Shown: piece by piece, positions 1 through 8,782 of the stretch
How positions within the stretch are numbered: the stretch's first letter is position 1
Layout of the letters: the number at the start of each line of letters is the position of its first letter
Source of the DNA: JBCBCP01 sp039817385
GTDB taxonomy: Bacteria > Pseudomonadota > Alphaproteobacteria > Rhodobacterales > Rhodobacteraceae
Direction: 5' to 3'
Assembly (NCBI GenBank): GCA_039817385.1
Contig: JBCBVY010000002.1
Span: 434,001 to 498,000, forward strand
Length of the DNA: 64,000 nt
The notes under the pieces: generated by a model
Told to the model about the DNA's origin: nothing
The model's database searches: none
Seen by the model: the letters and a program-made list of their open reading frames with translations, nothing else
Program-made: the position numbers and the translations under genes

Positions 1-350
1 TCGAACTGACGGTGGAGCCTGACCGCAACCCGCGCTTTGTCGTTATGTCGGACGGCGCGGTGCGCAATGGCTACACCCTGCGCCTGCGCAACAAGACCGA
101 CAGCGTCCAGACCTTCTATCTGACGCTCAAGGGTGATCCGTCGCTGCGCCTGTCGATCCCGGGCAGCCCCTATGGCTCCGTGCCCGTGACCGCCGACAGC
201 ACCCAGCAACAGCGGATCTTCATCACCGCACCGCCCGGGTCGGACGTGGCGCAGGGCGGGGCGTCGGACGTGCGCATCTGGGTGGAAATGCTGGGCAGCG
301 GCGACCGCGCCTACAAGGACACAATTTACAACGGACGGGGAGGAAACTGA
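1..350 (+). CDS. ccoG: CcoG (RdxA/FixG) cbb3 oxidase accessory protein, C-terminal fragment
   Basis: The reading frame enters from the left edge, so only about 115 C-terminal residues are present. They form the Ig-like beta domain that ends CcoG/FixG proteins, seen as a run of beta strands with the segments RNKTDSVQTFYL and DVRIWVEM. The ferredoxin-type iron-sulfur and membrane domains lie outside the window. In the known family CcoG is a membrane iron-sulfur protein implicated in copper reduction during cbb3 oxidase assembly. Its stop codon overlaps the ccoH start (ATGA), the usual ccoG-ccoH-ccoI-ccoS order, which supports the call. Confidence 0.9.
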   Translation, partial: ELTVEPDRNPRFVVMSDGAVRNGYTLRLRNKTDSVQTFYLTLKGDPSLRLSIPGSPYGSVPVTADSTQQQRIFITAPPGSDVAQGGASDVRIWVEMLGSGDRAYKDTIYNGRGGN

Positions 351-805
351 TGCAACGTGAACTGACAGGCTGGCACGTGCTTGGCATCTTCGTGGTCGGC
401 TTCGGCATAATCATCGCGGTCAACTTGACGCTGGCCTTCAACGCGGTGTCGACCTTTCCCGGGCTGGAGGTGAAAAATTCCTACATCGCCAGCCAGAGCT
501 TTGACGACCGCCGCGCGGCGCAGGTGGCGCTGGGCTGGCGGGCGGAAGCGAGCTATGATGGCGCCACCCTGCGCCTCGTGCTGCGCGATGATTACGGCCC
601 GGTGCAGGCCGAGGTGCTGGAGGCGACGCTGGGCCGCGCGACCCATGTCGCCGAAGATCGTGACCCGGGCCTTGTCTGGGATGGCGCGGGCTACAGCGCG
701 CCCGCTGATCTGAACACGGGCAGCTGGCAACTGCGCCTGAAGGCCGAAGCCGCCGATGGCACAATGTTTGAACAGCGCGTTCCGATCTGGGTGCGCACGC
801 AATGA
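350..805 (+). CDS. ccoH: CcoH/FixH family cbb3 oxidase assembly protein
   Basis: A 151-aa protein with one N-terminal membrane segment (about residues 8-30, rich in I, V, F and G) followed by a periplasmic beta-rich domain, as expected of FixH. The FixH family is needed for assembly or stability of the cbb3-type cytochrome c oxidase. The start overlaps the ccoG stop and the stop overlaps the ccoI start (both ATGA), so translation is probably coupled along the operon. Length matches the family (about 150-170 aa). Confidence 0.9.
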   Translation: MQRELTGWHVLGIFVVGFGIIIAVNLTLAFNAVSTFPGLEVKNSYIASQSFDDRRAAQVALGWRAEASYDGATLRLVLRDDYGPVQAEVLEATLGRATHVAEDRDPGLVWDGAGYSAPADLNTGSWQLRLKAEAADGTMFEQRVPIWVRTQ

Positions 806-2934
806 CGGCGATGGCCTGTCCCGGCTGCGCTGCAGCCCCGACCGGGCCGATGCCCCAAGCGGCGGCGGGGGATATCCTGCTGTCGCTGCCGCATATCCAT
901 TGCGTGTCCTGCATCAAGGGTGTTGAGGAGGCGCTGGCCGCCCGCAGCGATGTTACCCGCGTCCGCGTAAACCTCACGCTGAAGCGCGCGATGGTGCAAA
1001 GCACCGCAAGCGCGGGCAGCCTTGCCGAAACGCTGGAGCGCGCCGGGATCGAAGCCTACCCGCTGGACGCCGCAGCGCTCAGCGCGGAAGGCGCGGACAA
1101 GGCGGGCCGCGATCTGCTGATGCGGCTGGCCGTTGCGGGCTTTGCGATGATGAACGTCATGCTGCTGTCGGTGGCAGTCTGGTCCGGCGCGGCGGAGGCA
1201 ACGCGTGACCTGTTCCACTGGATCAGCGCAGCGATTGCCATCCCGGCCTCCTTCTTCTGCGGGGCGCCGTTCTTTGCCTCCGCCTGGGGCGCGGTGCGCA
1301 ATGCGCGGATGAACATGGACGTGCCGATTGCGCTGGCCATTCTGCTCGCGCTCGGCACCTCGCTGTATGAGACATGGCACAGCGGCCATCACGCCTATTT
1401 CGACGCGGCGATCACCTTGTGTTTCTTCCTGCTGGTGGGCCGCTACCTCGACATGCGCGCCCGCTCTGCTGCGCGGTCTGCCGCGCAGGAGCTGACCGCG
1501 CTTGAGGTGCCGGTTGCCACCCGTGTGACCGGGGAGACTGTCCCGCTCGCGCAGATTGCCGTGGGCGACGTTCTGCTGGTGCGGCCCGGGGCGCGGATGC
1601 CGGTGGACGGCACGATCCGCCGCGGCGCGTCCGAGCTAGACCGCTCCCTGCTGACCGGAGAGGCGGAGCCGCAAGCGGCAAGCGCAGGTGATGTGGTCCA
1701 CGCGGGTGAGGTGAACCTGACCGGCGTGCTGGAGGTGCAGGCAACCGCCGTGGGCCGCGACAGCTCTTTGCACCGGCTTGCCGACCTTGTGGCACTGGCC
1801 GAAGCGGGCCGCGCGCGGCACACACCGCTCGCGGACAAGGCGGCGGCGCTTTACGCGCCCGGGGTGCATATCCTTGCGGGCCTGTCATTCCTTGGCTGGA
1901 TCATCTGGACCGGGGATTTGCGGCTGGCGCTCAACATCGCTGCCGCCGTTCTGATCATCACCTGCCCCTGCGCGCTGGGCCTTGCGGTGCCTGCCGTGAC
2001 GGCGGCGGCATCGGGGCGACTCTACCGCGCGGGGCTTCTCGTCAAATCGGCCACCGCGCTCGAGCGGCTATCCGAAGTGAACACCATCGTCTTCGACAAG
2101 ACCGGAACCCTGACGGCGGGCGCGCCGCGGGTGACGGGGTGGAATACCTTGTCAGAGGACGTTGCCAGCGTGGCAAAGGGGCTGGGCGCGGCTTCTGACC
2201 ACCCGCTGGCACGGGCGATCCGGGCCGAGGAGGGTCCGGTCGCCCAGATTTCCGACCTGCGCGAGGTGCCGGGCTCCGGCGTTTCGGGTATGTGGAACGG
2301 ACAGCGCGTGCGGCTGGGCCGCGCATCCTGGCTGGGCGCGGATCCTGTGCCGGGGCTGGCCACCTACTTGCAGATCGGCACAGCAGAGCCGGTCGCCATC
2401 CGCTTTACCGACAGCCTCAGGGGCGGCGCCGAGGCTCTGGTGCGCAGCCTGCAAGACCGCGGCCTGCGCGTCATCATGCTGAGCGGGGATACCGCGCCCG
2501 CGGTGGATCAGCTTGCCGCCGCGCTTGGCATTGCGGAGGCAGAGGCAAACCTGCGCCCCGAGGACAAGGCCCAGCGGCTCGCCGAACTCGCAGGGCAGGG
2601 GGCACGGGTGCTGATGGTTGGCGACGGGTTGAACGACACGGCGGCGCTAGCCGCCGCGCATGTGTCCATCGCGCCCGCCTCCGCGCTGGAGGCTGCGCGC
2701 GCCGCCTCTGACATGGTGCTGACGGGTGGCAGCCTGACCCCCGTGGCCGAAGCGCTGAAGGTTGCGGGCAAATCGACCAAGCGAATTTCTGAGAATTTCA
2801 CCATCGCTACAATCTACAACGTGGTGGCTGTGCCGCTGGCCGCGGCAGGGCTTTGCACCCCGCTGGTCGCGGCGCTCGCGATGTCCGGCTCGTCCTTGAC
2901 GGTGGTTCTGAACGCGCTCAGAGTGGCCAGGTAA
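802..2934 (+). CDS. ccoI: CcoI/FixI copper-translocating P-type ATPase
   Basis: A 710-aa P1B-type ATPase. It carries an extra N-terminal CPGC pair (C6, C9), an HMA metal-binding domain with HCVSC (C34, C37), about eight membrane segments, the transport motif CPC near residue 387, the actuator TGE, the phosphorylation motif DKTGT near residue 432, and the hinge motif GDGLND. CPC plus position directly after ccoH identify it as CcoI, which exports copper for insertion into the CuB site of cbb3 oxidase rather than a general resistance pump. Overlap of 4 bp with ccoH implies translational coupling. Confidence 0.95.
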   Translation: MTAMACPGCAAAPTGPMPQAAAGDILLSLPHIHCVSCIKGVEEALAARSDVTRVRVNLTLKRAMVQSTASAGSLAETLERAGIEAYPLDAAALSAEGADKAGRDLLMRLAVAGFAMMNVMLLSVAVWSGAAEATRDLFHWISAAIAIPASFFCGAPFFASAWGAVRNARMNMDVPIALAILLALGTSLYETWHSGHHAYFDAAITLCFFLLVGRYLDMRARSAARSAAQELTALEVPVATRVTGETVPLAQIAVGDVLLVRPGARMPVDGTIRRGASELDRSLLTGEAEPQAASAGDVVHAGEVNLTGVLEVQATAVGRDSSLHRLADLVALAEAGRARHTPLADKAAALYAPGVHILAGLSFLGWIIWTGDLRLALNIAAAVLIITCPCALGLAVPAVTAAASGRLYRAGLLVKSATALERLSEVNTIVFDKTGTLTAGAPRVTGWNTLSEDVASVAKGLGAASDHPLARAIRAEEGPVAQISDLREVPGSGVSGMWNGQRVRLGRASWLGADPVPGLATYLQIGTAEPVAIRFTDSLRGGAEALVRSLQDRGLRVIMLSGDTAPAVDQLAAALGIAEAEANLRPEDKAQRLAELAGQGARVLMVGDGLNDTAALAAAHVSIAPASALEAARAASDMVLTGGSLTPVAEALKVAGKSTKRISENFTIATIYNVVAVPLAAAGLCTPLVAALAMSGSSLTVVLNALRVAR

Positions 2935-2961
2935 CCCGCAATCCGCGTGAGGCGTAGGCCG

Positions 2962-3117
2962 ATGAACGTCCTGACATGGCTGATCCCGATCTCCCTGCTG
3001 CTGGGCGGCCTTGGCCTGGCCGGGTTCCTCTATACGCTGCGCAGCCGTCAATATGACGACCCCAAAGGGGACGCGCAGCGCATTCTGGATGATCGCTATG
3101 ACGACAAGCCGCGCTAG
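2962..3117 (+). CDS. ccoS: CcoS small cbb3 oxidase assembly protein
   Basis: A 51-aa protein beginning MNVLTWLIPISL. It has one membrane helix (about residues 4-24, LIPISLLLGGLGLAGFLY), then a short acidic-basic tail with the CcoS signature RQYDDPKGDAQRIL. CcoS is required for cofactor insertion into cbb3 oxidase. The gene closes the ccoGHIS cluster 27 bp after ccoI and ends 2 bp before the convergent carboxypeptidase gene. Confidence 0.9.
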   Translation: MNVLTWLIPISLLLGGLGLAGFLYTLRSRQYDDPKGDAQRILDDRYDDKPR

Positions 3118-3119
3118 CC

Positions 3120-4538
3120 TCAGGACGGGCCGATCATGAAACAGGTCGCGCCCCGGGCGCTGAGCCTTCGGCACGCCTGATCCGCGCCATCCCGGGTCAG
3201 GCCCATGAAGGTCGCGTCAAACCCCTGAGGGCGCCGCACGACCTTGCGGAGCGATCCGTCCAGCGTCTCCATCTCTTGCAGCGCGGTCTGAAGCAGCACC
3301 CGCTCCGCCTTGTACCGGCTGGGGTAGCGCCCCACGTTCACGCCCCAGTGCCGCCCGCCAGAGGTTGACAGGCGCGTGACCACCTGCGGCGCGGGCGCCG
3401 GGGCCGGCTCCCCCCGCGCAATCACCAGCGTTTCGGGCCGCGCGGTGGGCCGCACAACGGGCGCGCGCGCGGCGACTTGTTCGGGCGATTGCGCAGCCTT
3501 CAGCGCGATCTGGATGTCAGATTTCAGCACTTGCGGCGCAGGCGCAGGCGCGGCCTCTGCAACCAGAACCGGCTCCGATCCCGGGCGCATCCTGGGCCGG
3601 TAGGACGACTTGACCAGCCCGCTGACCCGCACGATCTTGCCCGCGTTCCGGGTGCCAGACCCGCCCGTCGCGGCCTCTGCATAAACCGGCGGCTTGGGCT
3701 TGTTCACAGGCGCGCGGCTGGGGGAGCGGCGAAAGCCGAGGTCCAGAAGTTCGGCGACCTTCGCGTTGCGCGAGGTGGTGGATTTGCCGCCAAAGACCGT
3801 GGCGATCACCCGCTCGTTGCCGCGCTCCGCGCTGGCCACAAGGTTGAAGCCCGCGGCGCGGGTATAGCCCGTTTTGATCCCGTCCGCGCCGCGATAGGCA
3901 TTCAGCAGGCGGCGGTTGGTGTTGTGCACCGTCCCGATATGCGCCTGCGTGCTCCGGCGAGAGAAGATGTTGTAGTATTGCGGATAATCGTAGAACAGCC
4001 GCCGCCCCAGCGTGGTCATGTCGCGCGCGGTGCTCAGGTGCCCATTTTCCGTCAAACCGTGCGCGTTCTTGAACGTGGTGCGTGTCATGCCAAGGGCCTT
4101 GGCCGTGCGGTTCATGCGGCGGGCAAAGGCCGCCTCGGAGCCGGAGACCGCCTCGCCAATCGCCGTGGCCGCGTCATTGGAGGACCGGATCGCCGCCGCG
4201 CGGATCAGGTAGCGCAGCTTGACCTTAGAGCCTGCGCGAAAGCCGATGGCATAAGGCTCTGCCGCCGCCTTGCGCGAGATCGTGATAGGGGAGTCGAGCG
4301 AAATTTCGCCCCGCTCAACCGCTTCGAACGCGATGTAGAGCGTCATCATCTTGGTCAGGGAGGCCGGGTGCAGCCGCGCATCGGCGTTCCGCGCATGCAA
4401 AACCTCGCCCGAGCGCGCGTCAATCACCATCGCGGCATAAGGGGCCGCTGCCGCGCTGATGGGCAGCACGATCAAAAGCCAAAAGATTGCAAGAATATAC
4501 AGCCCATTACGGGCGGGCTGCGCGCGCCGCACCTTCAC
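3120..4538 (-). CDS. D-alanyl-D-alanine carboxypeptidase (peptidase S11) with C-terminal SPOR domain
   Basis: A 472-aa exported penicillin-binding protein. A signal peptide (about residues 1-33) precedes an S11 serine peptidase domain with all three motifs: SLTK (S60 nucleophile, K63), SSN (119-121) and KTG (222-224). A proline- and alanine-rich linker follows, then a SPOR domain (about residues 395-472) that in known proteins binds denuded glycan strands at the division septum. It therefore probably trims peptide stems of peptidoglycan, enriched at the septum. Transcribed alone, convergent with ccoS; the upstream 224 bp should hold its promoter. Confidence 0.9.
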   Translation of the reverse strand: MKVRRAQPARNGLYILAIFWLLIVLPISAAAAPYAAMVIDARSGEVLHARNADARLHPASLTKMMTLYIAFEAVERGEISLDSPITISRKAAAEPYAIGFRAGSKVKLRYLIRAAAIRSSNDAATAIGEAVSGSEAAFARRMNRTAKALGMTRTTFKNAHGLTENGHLSTARDMTTLGRRLFYDYPQYYNIFSRRSTQAHIGTVHNTNRRLLNAYRGADGIKTGYTRAAGFNLVASAERGNERVIATVFGGKSTTSRNAKVAELLDLGFRRSPSRAPVNKPKPPVYAEAATGGSGTRNAGKIVRVSGLVKSSYRPRMRPGSEPVLVAEAAPAPAPQVLKSDIQIALKAAQSPEQVAARAPVVRPTARPETLVIARGEPAPAPAPQVVTRLSTSGGRHWGVNVGRYPSRYKAERVLLQTALQEMETLDGSLRKVVRRPQGFDATFMGLTRDGADQACRRLSARGATCFMIGPS

Positions 4539-4762
4539 GATAAACCTGCCTTTTCTGCCTCATATGCCCCCGGTTACCCCGAGTGGCTTGGATAAAGGCT
4601 AACATGGCCGGGCGTTTCGATAAACCTTTGCGTGCAACGCGTTAACCACTTTATTTGCGCACATATTGGGGCTGCGCGAAGTTCAGCCGCTACAGGGGCG
4701 ATTGTGGCAGGAATGTGGCACGGCTGCGGCGGGTGTGCCTCAATTGGACACGCGCGGATGGG

Positions 4763-5455
4763 TCAGGCGCTCGCCATCCGGTCCAGCAGAACAGGCAGGG
4801 CGCCAAGGTCCGGCACTTTGGCAAAGCGCGCGTGGCCGGCAGGCTCCGGCGCGGCCTCAATCGCCCATTCCAGCCCGTGCGGGACAAAGACGCCGTAACC
4901 GCCCGCATCGATCATCGCGACCACGTCCGATTTCATCGAATTGCCGATCATCATCGCGTTGTCGATCCGGGGACCAAAGAGGTGAAGGTAGGTGTCCGGC
5001 ACCTTGTCCGACACGATCTCGACCCGGTCGAACATGTCGCCAAGGCCCGACTGGGCCAGCTTGCGTTCTTGGTGCAGAAGATCCCCTTTGGTGATCAACC
5101 AGACGGGCGCGTAATCCTTTGCTGCGGCGACGGCCTCAGTGGCATGCGGCAACAGCTCGACCGGGTGGTCCAGCATCTCGCGCCCGGCGGCGACGATCTG
5201 CGCAATCACTGCCCCGGGCACGGCGTTGTCCGTCACCTCCAGCGCGGTTTCCACCATCGACAGCACAAACCCCTTCACGCCAAAGCCGTAAACCCCGAGG
5301 TTCCGCCGTTCTGCGGCCAGCAGCCGGGTCATCAGGCCAGCTTCGTCCGTGTAGGGGGCGAGCAGCGCAGCAAAGCGGTCCTGCTCGGCGGCAAAGAAGC
5401 GCTCGTTGTGCCACAGCGTGTCATCCGCATCGAATGCAATTGCGCTGAATTCCAT
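4763..5455 (-). CDS. HAD superfamily hydrolase
   Basis: A 230-aa haloacid dehalogenase-like hydrolase. Motif I FDADDTLWH is at residues 8-16 with nucleophile D9 and general acid D11. Motif II/III appears as LITKGD and the acidic motif IV as GNSMKSDV. An alpha-helical cap lies between motif I and II. HAD proteins of this length are usually phosphatases of small metabolites; the substrate is not evident. Divergent from clpS, with 86 bp between starts, so the two may share a promoter region. Confidence 0.85.
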   Translation of the reverse strand: MEFSAIAFDADDTLWHNERFFAAEQDRFAALLAPYTDEAGLMTRLLAAERRNLGVYGFGVKGFVLSMVETALEVTDNAVPGAVIAQIVAAGREMLDHPVELLPHATEAVAAAKDYAPVWLITKGDLLHQERKLAQSGLGDMFDRVEIVSDKVPDTYLHLFGPRIDNAMMIGNSMKSDVVAMIDAGGYGVFVPHGLEWAIEAAPEPAGHARFAKVPDLGALPVLLDRMASA

Positions 5456-5541
5456 CGCGTGGCCCCTCTTTTCTCACCCGGCCTTCGCGTTATATAGAGG
5501 CGTCCTAAGGCGACAATCGAGAAACCTGCGACAGGCGTGCG

Positions 5542-5895
5542 ATGCATCTCAACCCGGTCATGATGGCAGACAAAGAAGACGGCACCGATGACGGTGACGG
5601 CGATGCCGCTGTCATCACAAAGGCGAAGCCCAAGACAAAGCGCCCGCCGCTTTACAAGGTGCTGCTGCTGAACGACGACTACACGCCAATGGAATTTGTC
5701 GTGCACGTGCTTGAGCGCTTCTTTGGCCTTTCTCACGCGCAGGCTTTCGAGATCATGTTGACCGTGCACAAAAAGGGCGTCGCTGTGGTTGGCGTCTTCA
5801 GCCACGAGATCGCGGAGACAAAGGTGGCGCAGGTGATGGATTTTGCCCGCCGCCATCAGCACCCGCTGCAGTGCACGATGGAAAAAGAAGAGTAA
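5542..5895 (+). CDS. clpS: ATP-dependent Clp protease adaptor ClpS
   Basis: A 117-aa protein with an acidic flexible N-terminus and the conserved ClpS core: PLYKVLLLNDDYTPMEFV, the HKKG loop and the YxxE-like helix before ARRHQHPLQCTMEKE. ClpS delivers N-degron substrates to ClpAP. The true start may be one of the two ATGs six and seven codons downstream (5560 or 5563), which align better with other alphaproteobacterial ClpS proteins. clpA is not downstream; an RsmC-like methyltransferase follows instead. Confidence 0.95.
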   Translation: MHLNPVMMADKEDGTDDGDGDAAVITKAKPKTKRPPLYKVLLLNDDYTPMEFVVHVLERFFGLSHAQAFEIMLTVHKKGVAVVGVFSHEIAETKVAQVMDFARRHQHPLQCTMEKEE

Positions 5896-5902
5896 TCGTG
5901 CA

Positions 5903-5984
5903 GGTTTCCGAACGCGGAAACCCGCCCTGTGTCTGGCTTTTGCCCCTTATGTTAAACGCCTGCCCGGAAATCCGCGTCGGATTT
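5903..5984. repeat. Pair of short palindromes
   Basis: Two perfect hairpins lie side by side. The first has 8-bp arms GGTTTCCG / CGGAAACC around loop AACG (5903-5922). The second has 7-bp arms AAATCCG / CGGATTT around loop CGT (5968-5984). They sit between clpS and the methyltransferase, 8 bp after the clpS stop. The architecture matches the pair at 27653-27701: short arms around an ACG/CGT-containing loop. Confidence 0.75.
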
Positions 5985-5995
5985 TCTGCCTTTTG

Positions 5996-6943
5996 ATGAT
6001 CGGTGCGCGTTTGCCCCTGGCCCTTGCGGCCGGGTTCGTCCCCGGTGTGCGCGTGGCTGTCTTTCACCCGGCGGCAAAGGCGGACCTTTCGGCGCTACCG
6101 GGGGCGCAGGTCATCTCGCCCCTTGCCACGGTGCATGCCGCGTTTCCCGGTGCGGTGACGGACCCGGATGGCCCCTACACCTCCGCCATTGTCGCGCTGC
6201 CCCGGGCGAAGGCGGAGGCCCGTGCGCTGGTGGCTGCCGCGATGGCAGCAACGCAGGGGCCGGTGCTGATCGACGGGCAAAAGACGGACGGGATCGATTC
6301 GCTCCTGAAGGACGTGCGCAAACGCGCCGCGCCTTCCGCGCCCATCGCCAAGGCGCATGGCAAGGCGTTCTGGCTGGAGGCGACGGACGCCTTTGACGAC
6401 TGGGCGCAGACCCCCGCGCTGACCCCCGGCGGTTTCTGGACGGCACCCGGCGTGTTCTCCGCCGATGGGATCGATGACGGCTCCTCGATGCTGGCGGCGG
6501 CGCTGCCGGACAAGCTGGGGCGCGTTGTTGCGGATCTTGGCGCGGGCTGGGGGATGCTGTCCGCCCATGCTCTGACGCGGGATGGGGTGGAGGCGTGCCA
6601 CCTTGTCGAAAACCACCATCTGGCCCTTGAATGCGCAAAGCGCAACGTGACCGACCCGCGGGCGCAGTATCACTGGGCCGACGCCACGCGCTGGACCCAT
6701 CCCGGTATCGAAACTGTTGTGATGAACCCGCCGTTCCACACGGGTCGCGCCCCTGACCCCGCGCTGGGCCGTGCGTTCATTGCGGCAGCGGCCCGCCTTC
6801 TGGCGCCGCGGGGGCAGTTGTGGATGGTGGCGAACCGCCATTTGCCGTATGAAGAGACCTTGCAGGCGCACTTCGCCCAGGTGACAGAGATTGGCGGCGA
6901 TGCGCGGTTCAAACTGACCCATGCCGCCAAACCCCGGAGGTAG
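5996..6943 (+). CDS. Class I SAM-dependent methyltransferase, RsmC/RlmG-like
   Basis: A 315-aa protein from ATG 5996 (MIGARLPLAL). An earlier in-frame start at 5843 would overlap clpS and read through the palindromes, so it was rejected. An N-terminal half without catalytic motifs (about 1-165) precedes a Rossmann methyltransferase domain with motif I ADLGAGWGML (about residue 179) and motif IV NPPFH (about residue 244). NPPF is typical of enzymes methylating a base exocyclic amine. The two-domain build matches RsmC (16S rRNA G1207) and RlmG; which guanine is modified cannot be told. Confidence 0.85.
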   Translation: MIGARLPLALAAGFVPGVRVAVFHPAAKADLSALPGAQVISPLATVHAAFPGAVTDPDGPYTSAIVALPRAKAEARALVAAAMAATQGPVLIDGQKTDGIDSLLKDVRKRAAPSAPIAKAHGKAFWLEATDAFDDWAQTPALTPGGFWTAPGVFSADGIDDGSSMLAAALPDKLGRVVADLGAGWGMLSAHALTRDGVEACHLVENHHLALECAKRNVTDPRAQYHWADATRWTHPGIETVVMNPPFHTGRAPDPALGRAFIAAAARLLAPRGQLWMVANRHLPYEETLQAHFAQVTEIGGDARFKLTHAAKPRR

Positions 6944-6946
6944 CCC

Positions 6947-7747
6947 ATGTCCTTTTCCATCAGCGGCAAGACGGCCATCGTCACCGGGGCGGCCAATGGC
7001 ATTGGCCTCGCCATTGCGCGACATTTCGCGGATAAGGGCGCGAATGTCATGTGCGCGGACATGGATGAAAAGCATCTGATCGCAGAGCTGGGCGATACCC
7101 CCGATGAGGGCAACATCCGCGTTTTTGCCGGTGATCTGCGCCAGCGTTTGACGGTGGCAAACCTCGTCTCGGCCACGATTGATGCCTTCGACAGCGTCGA
7201 TATCCTCATAAACGCCTCGCGCCAGGTGATGGAGACGGATGCGCTCGATGTCGAGGATGACAGTGTCGAAACGCTGATCGAGCAGAACCTGATGACAGCC
7301 CTGCGCCTGACGCAGGCCGTCGCGCGGCGGATGATCCGGCAGGCGGAGGTCGGCGGATCCGAACAGGTCGGCGCGATCATCAATCTCAGTTCTATCGCCG
7401 CGCGGCAGACACGGCCCGAACTGCTCGGCTATTCGGTGGCCGCGGCGGGGCTGGAGCAGATGACCCGCTCGATGGCCTTGGTGCTCGCGCCGCACCGGAT
7501 CCGGGTGAACGCGGTGGCGTTCGGATCGGTTATGTCGGCCTCGCTCAAACACGCGATCCTGGAGCAAGAAGGCTGGCGCAAGGACATTGAGCGCCACACC
7601 CCGCTGGAGCGAATCGCCAGCCCCGGGGAGCTGGTGGACACGGTGCAGTTCCTTGCGTCCGAAGGCTCGGGCTTTATGACGGGTGAGGTGATCACCGTTG
7701 ACGGGGGCCGGTCCCTGCTGGACGCGGTGGCCGCGCCGGCGCACTGA
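6947..7747 (+). CDS. SDR family protein lacking the catalytic lysine
   Basis: A 266-aa short-chain dehydrogenase/reductase fold protein. The cofactor loop TGAANGIG (13-20) and the Ser pair S148-S149 are present, as is Y162, but the YxxxK lysine is replaced by alanine (YSVAA, A166). The NNAG motif is also degenerate (INAS). The C-terminal segment with DGG is normal. It may bind NAD(P) without normal SDR chemistry, or use an atypical mechanism. It starts 3 bp after the methyltransferase and precedes hemF, so it is probably co-transcribed with the former. Confidence 0.85.
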   Translation: MSFSISGKTAIVTGAANGIGLAIARHFADKGANVMCADMDEKHLIAELGDTPDEGNIRVFAGDLRQRLTVANLVSATIDAFDSVDILINASRQVMETDALDVEDDSVETLIEQNLMTALRLTQAVARRMIRQAEVGGSEQVGAIINLSSIAARQTRPELLGYSVAAAGLEQMTRSMALVLAPHRIRVNAVAFGSVMSASLKHAILEQEGWRKDIERHTPLERIASPGELVDTVQFLASEGSGFMTGEVITVDGGRSLLDAVAAPAH

Positions 7748-7756
7748 TCGGGCGCG

Positions 7757-7770
7757 TTGATCCTGCGCAA
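7757..7770 (+). promoter_or_regulatory. Near-match to an FNR/FnrL site upstream of hemF
   Basis: TTGATCCTGCGCAA matches the FnrL consensus TTGA-N6-TCAA at seven of eight positions (GCAA instead of TCAA). It lies 56 bp upstream of the hemF start. Oxygen-responsive control of heme genes by FnrL is known in Rhodobacter, but a single imperfect half-site is weak evidence. Confidence 0.25.
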
Positions 7771-7825
7771 TTGCGCGCGCGTCGGAAATGGCTAGAATGT
7801 GTCAACCAAACAGGACACTTTGCGT

Positions 7826-8716
7826 ATGACGGAACAGTTCGACACTCACAAAGCCCGCGCCAGCGGATGGTTCCGCGAGTTGCGCGACCAGATCGTCGCC
7901 GCCTTCGAGGGGCTGGAGGACAGCCATGCGAGCGGCCCGCTGTCGGACGCGGCCCCGGGCCGGTTCGAGGTGCTTGAGACCAAACGCACCGCCGATGATG
8001 GTGGCGACGCGGGCGGCGGGTTGATGAGCGTCATGCGCGGCGGGCGCGTGTTCGAGAAGGTAGGCGTGAACGTCTCGACCGTTTACGGCACGCTGGGCGC
8101 GCGGGCGCAGCAGGCGATGGCCGCGCGCGGCATTCCCGGCATGGCGGACGATCCGCGCTTCTGGGCGTCGGGCATTTCGCTTGTTGCGCATATGCAGAAC
8201 CCGCACGTGCCCGCCGTGCACATGAACACCCGCATGTTCTGGACGCCCCACGCGTGGTGGTTCGGCGGCGGGTCGGACCTGAACCCGTGTATCGAGTATG
8301 ACGAGGACACCGCGCATTTCCACGCCACGCAGAAGGCGCATCTCGACCCCCACGGGGCCGAACATTACCCGCGCCTTAAGGAATGGGCGGACGAATATTT
8401 CTACATCCCCCACCGCAAGCGCGCACGGGGTGTCGGCGGCATCTTCATGGACGATCTGAACACCGGCGATTGGGAAGCGGATTTCGCCCTGACCCAGGAC
8501 ATCGGCCGCGCCTTCCTGCCCGCCTTCGTTCCGCTGGTCGAAAAGCGGCGGGTGCAGGACTGGGACGAGGCCGACAAGGACGCGCAGCTGGTGCATCGCG
8601 GCCTTTATGCCGAATACAACCTCGTCTACGACCGGGGCACCAAGTTCGGGCTGGAGACGGGGCACGATGCCAACGCCGTGTTGATGAGCCTGCCGCCACT
8701 GGCAAAGTGGGTGTAG
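7826..8716 (+). CDS. hemF: Oxygen-dependent coproporphyrinogen III oxidase
   Basis: A 296-aa enzyme from ATG 7826 (MTEQFDTHKA); a GTG at 7799 is possible but adds nine residues not typical of the family. It shows the HemF hallmarks: VNVSTVYG, HMNTRMFW, WWFGGGSDLNP and the segment FMDDLNTGDWE. HemF decarboxylates coproporphyrinogen III to protoporphyrinogen IX in the cytoplasm using O2. hemC and hemE lie a few kilobases downstream, so three heme genes cluster here. A perfect palindrome follows the stop codon. Confidence 0.95.
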   Translation: MTEQFDTHKARASGWFRELRDQIVAAFEGLEDSHASGPLSDAAPGRFEVLETKRTADDGGDAGGGLMSVMRGGRVFEKVGVNVSTVYGTLGARAQQAMAARGIPGMADDPRFWASGISLVAHMQNPHVPAVHMNTRMFWTPHAWWFGGGSDLNPCIEYDEDTAHFHATQKAHLDPHGAEHYPRLKEWADEYFYIPHRKRARGVGGIFMDDLNTGDWEADFALTQDIGRAFLPAFVPLVEKRRVQDWDEADKDAQLVHRGLYAEYNLVYDRGTKFGLETGHDANAVLMSLPPLAKWV

Positions 8717-8722
8717 GCGAGC

Positions 8723-8778
8723 GGTGGGTTAGAAACCCACCCTACACCGCAACGCGTAGGGTGGGTTTCTAACCCACC
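8723..8778. repeat. Dispersed GGTGGGT..ACCCACCCTAC repeat, long perfect palindrome
   Basis: Two perfect 23-bp arms (8723-8745 and 8756-8778) flank a 10-bp loop, and each arm itself contains GGTGGGTT..AACCCACC. The arm shares its core with elements at 43341-43364 and 54687-54710. It begins 6 bp after hemF and ends just before the convergent GNAT gene, so it could terminate transcripts from both sides despite lacking a T-tract. Confidence 0.8.
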
Positions 8779-8782
8779 TGTC

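Noticed and set aside
3477..4595. A 372-codon plus-strand frame opposite the carboxypeptidase gene
   Set aside because: Opposite a gene with intact S11 motifs and signal peptide. The alternative product has no recognisable domain.
6095..7744. A 549-codon minus-strand frame opposite the methyltransferase and SDR genes
   Set aside because: Antisense of two well-supported genes with Arg/His-rich composition typical of GC-rich shadow frames.
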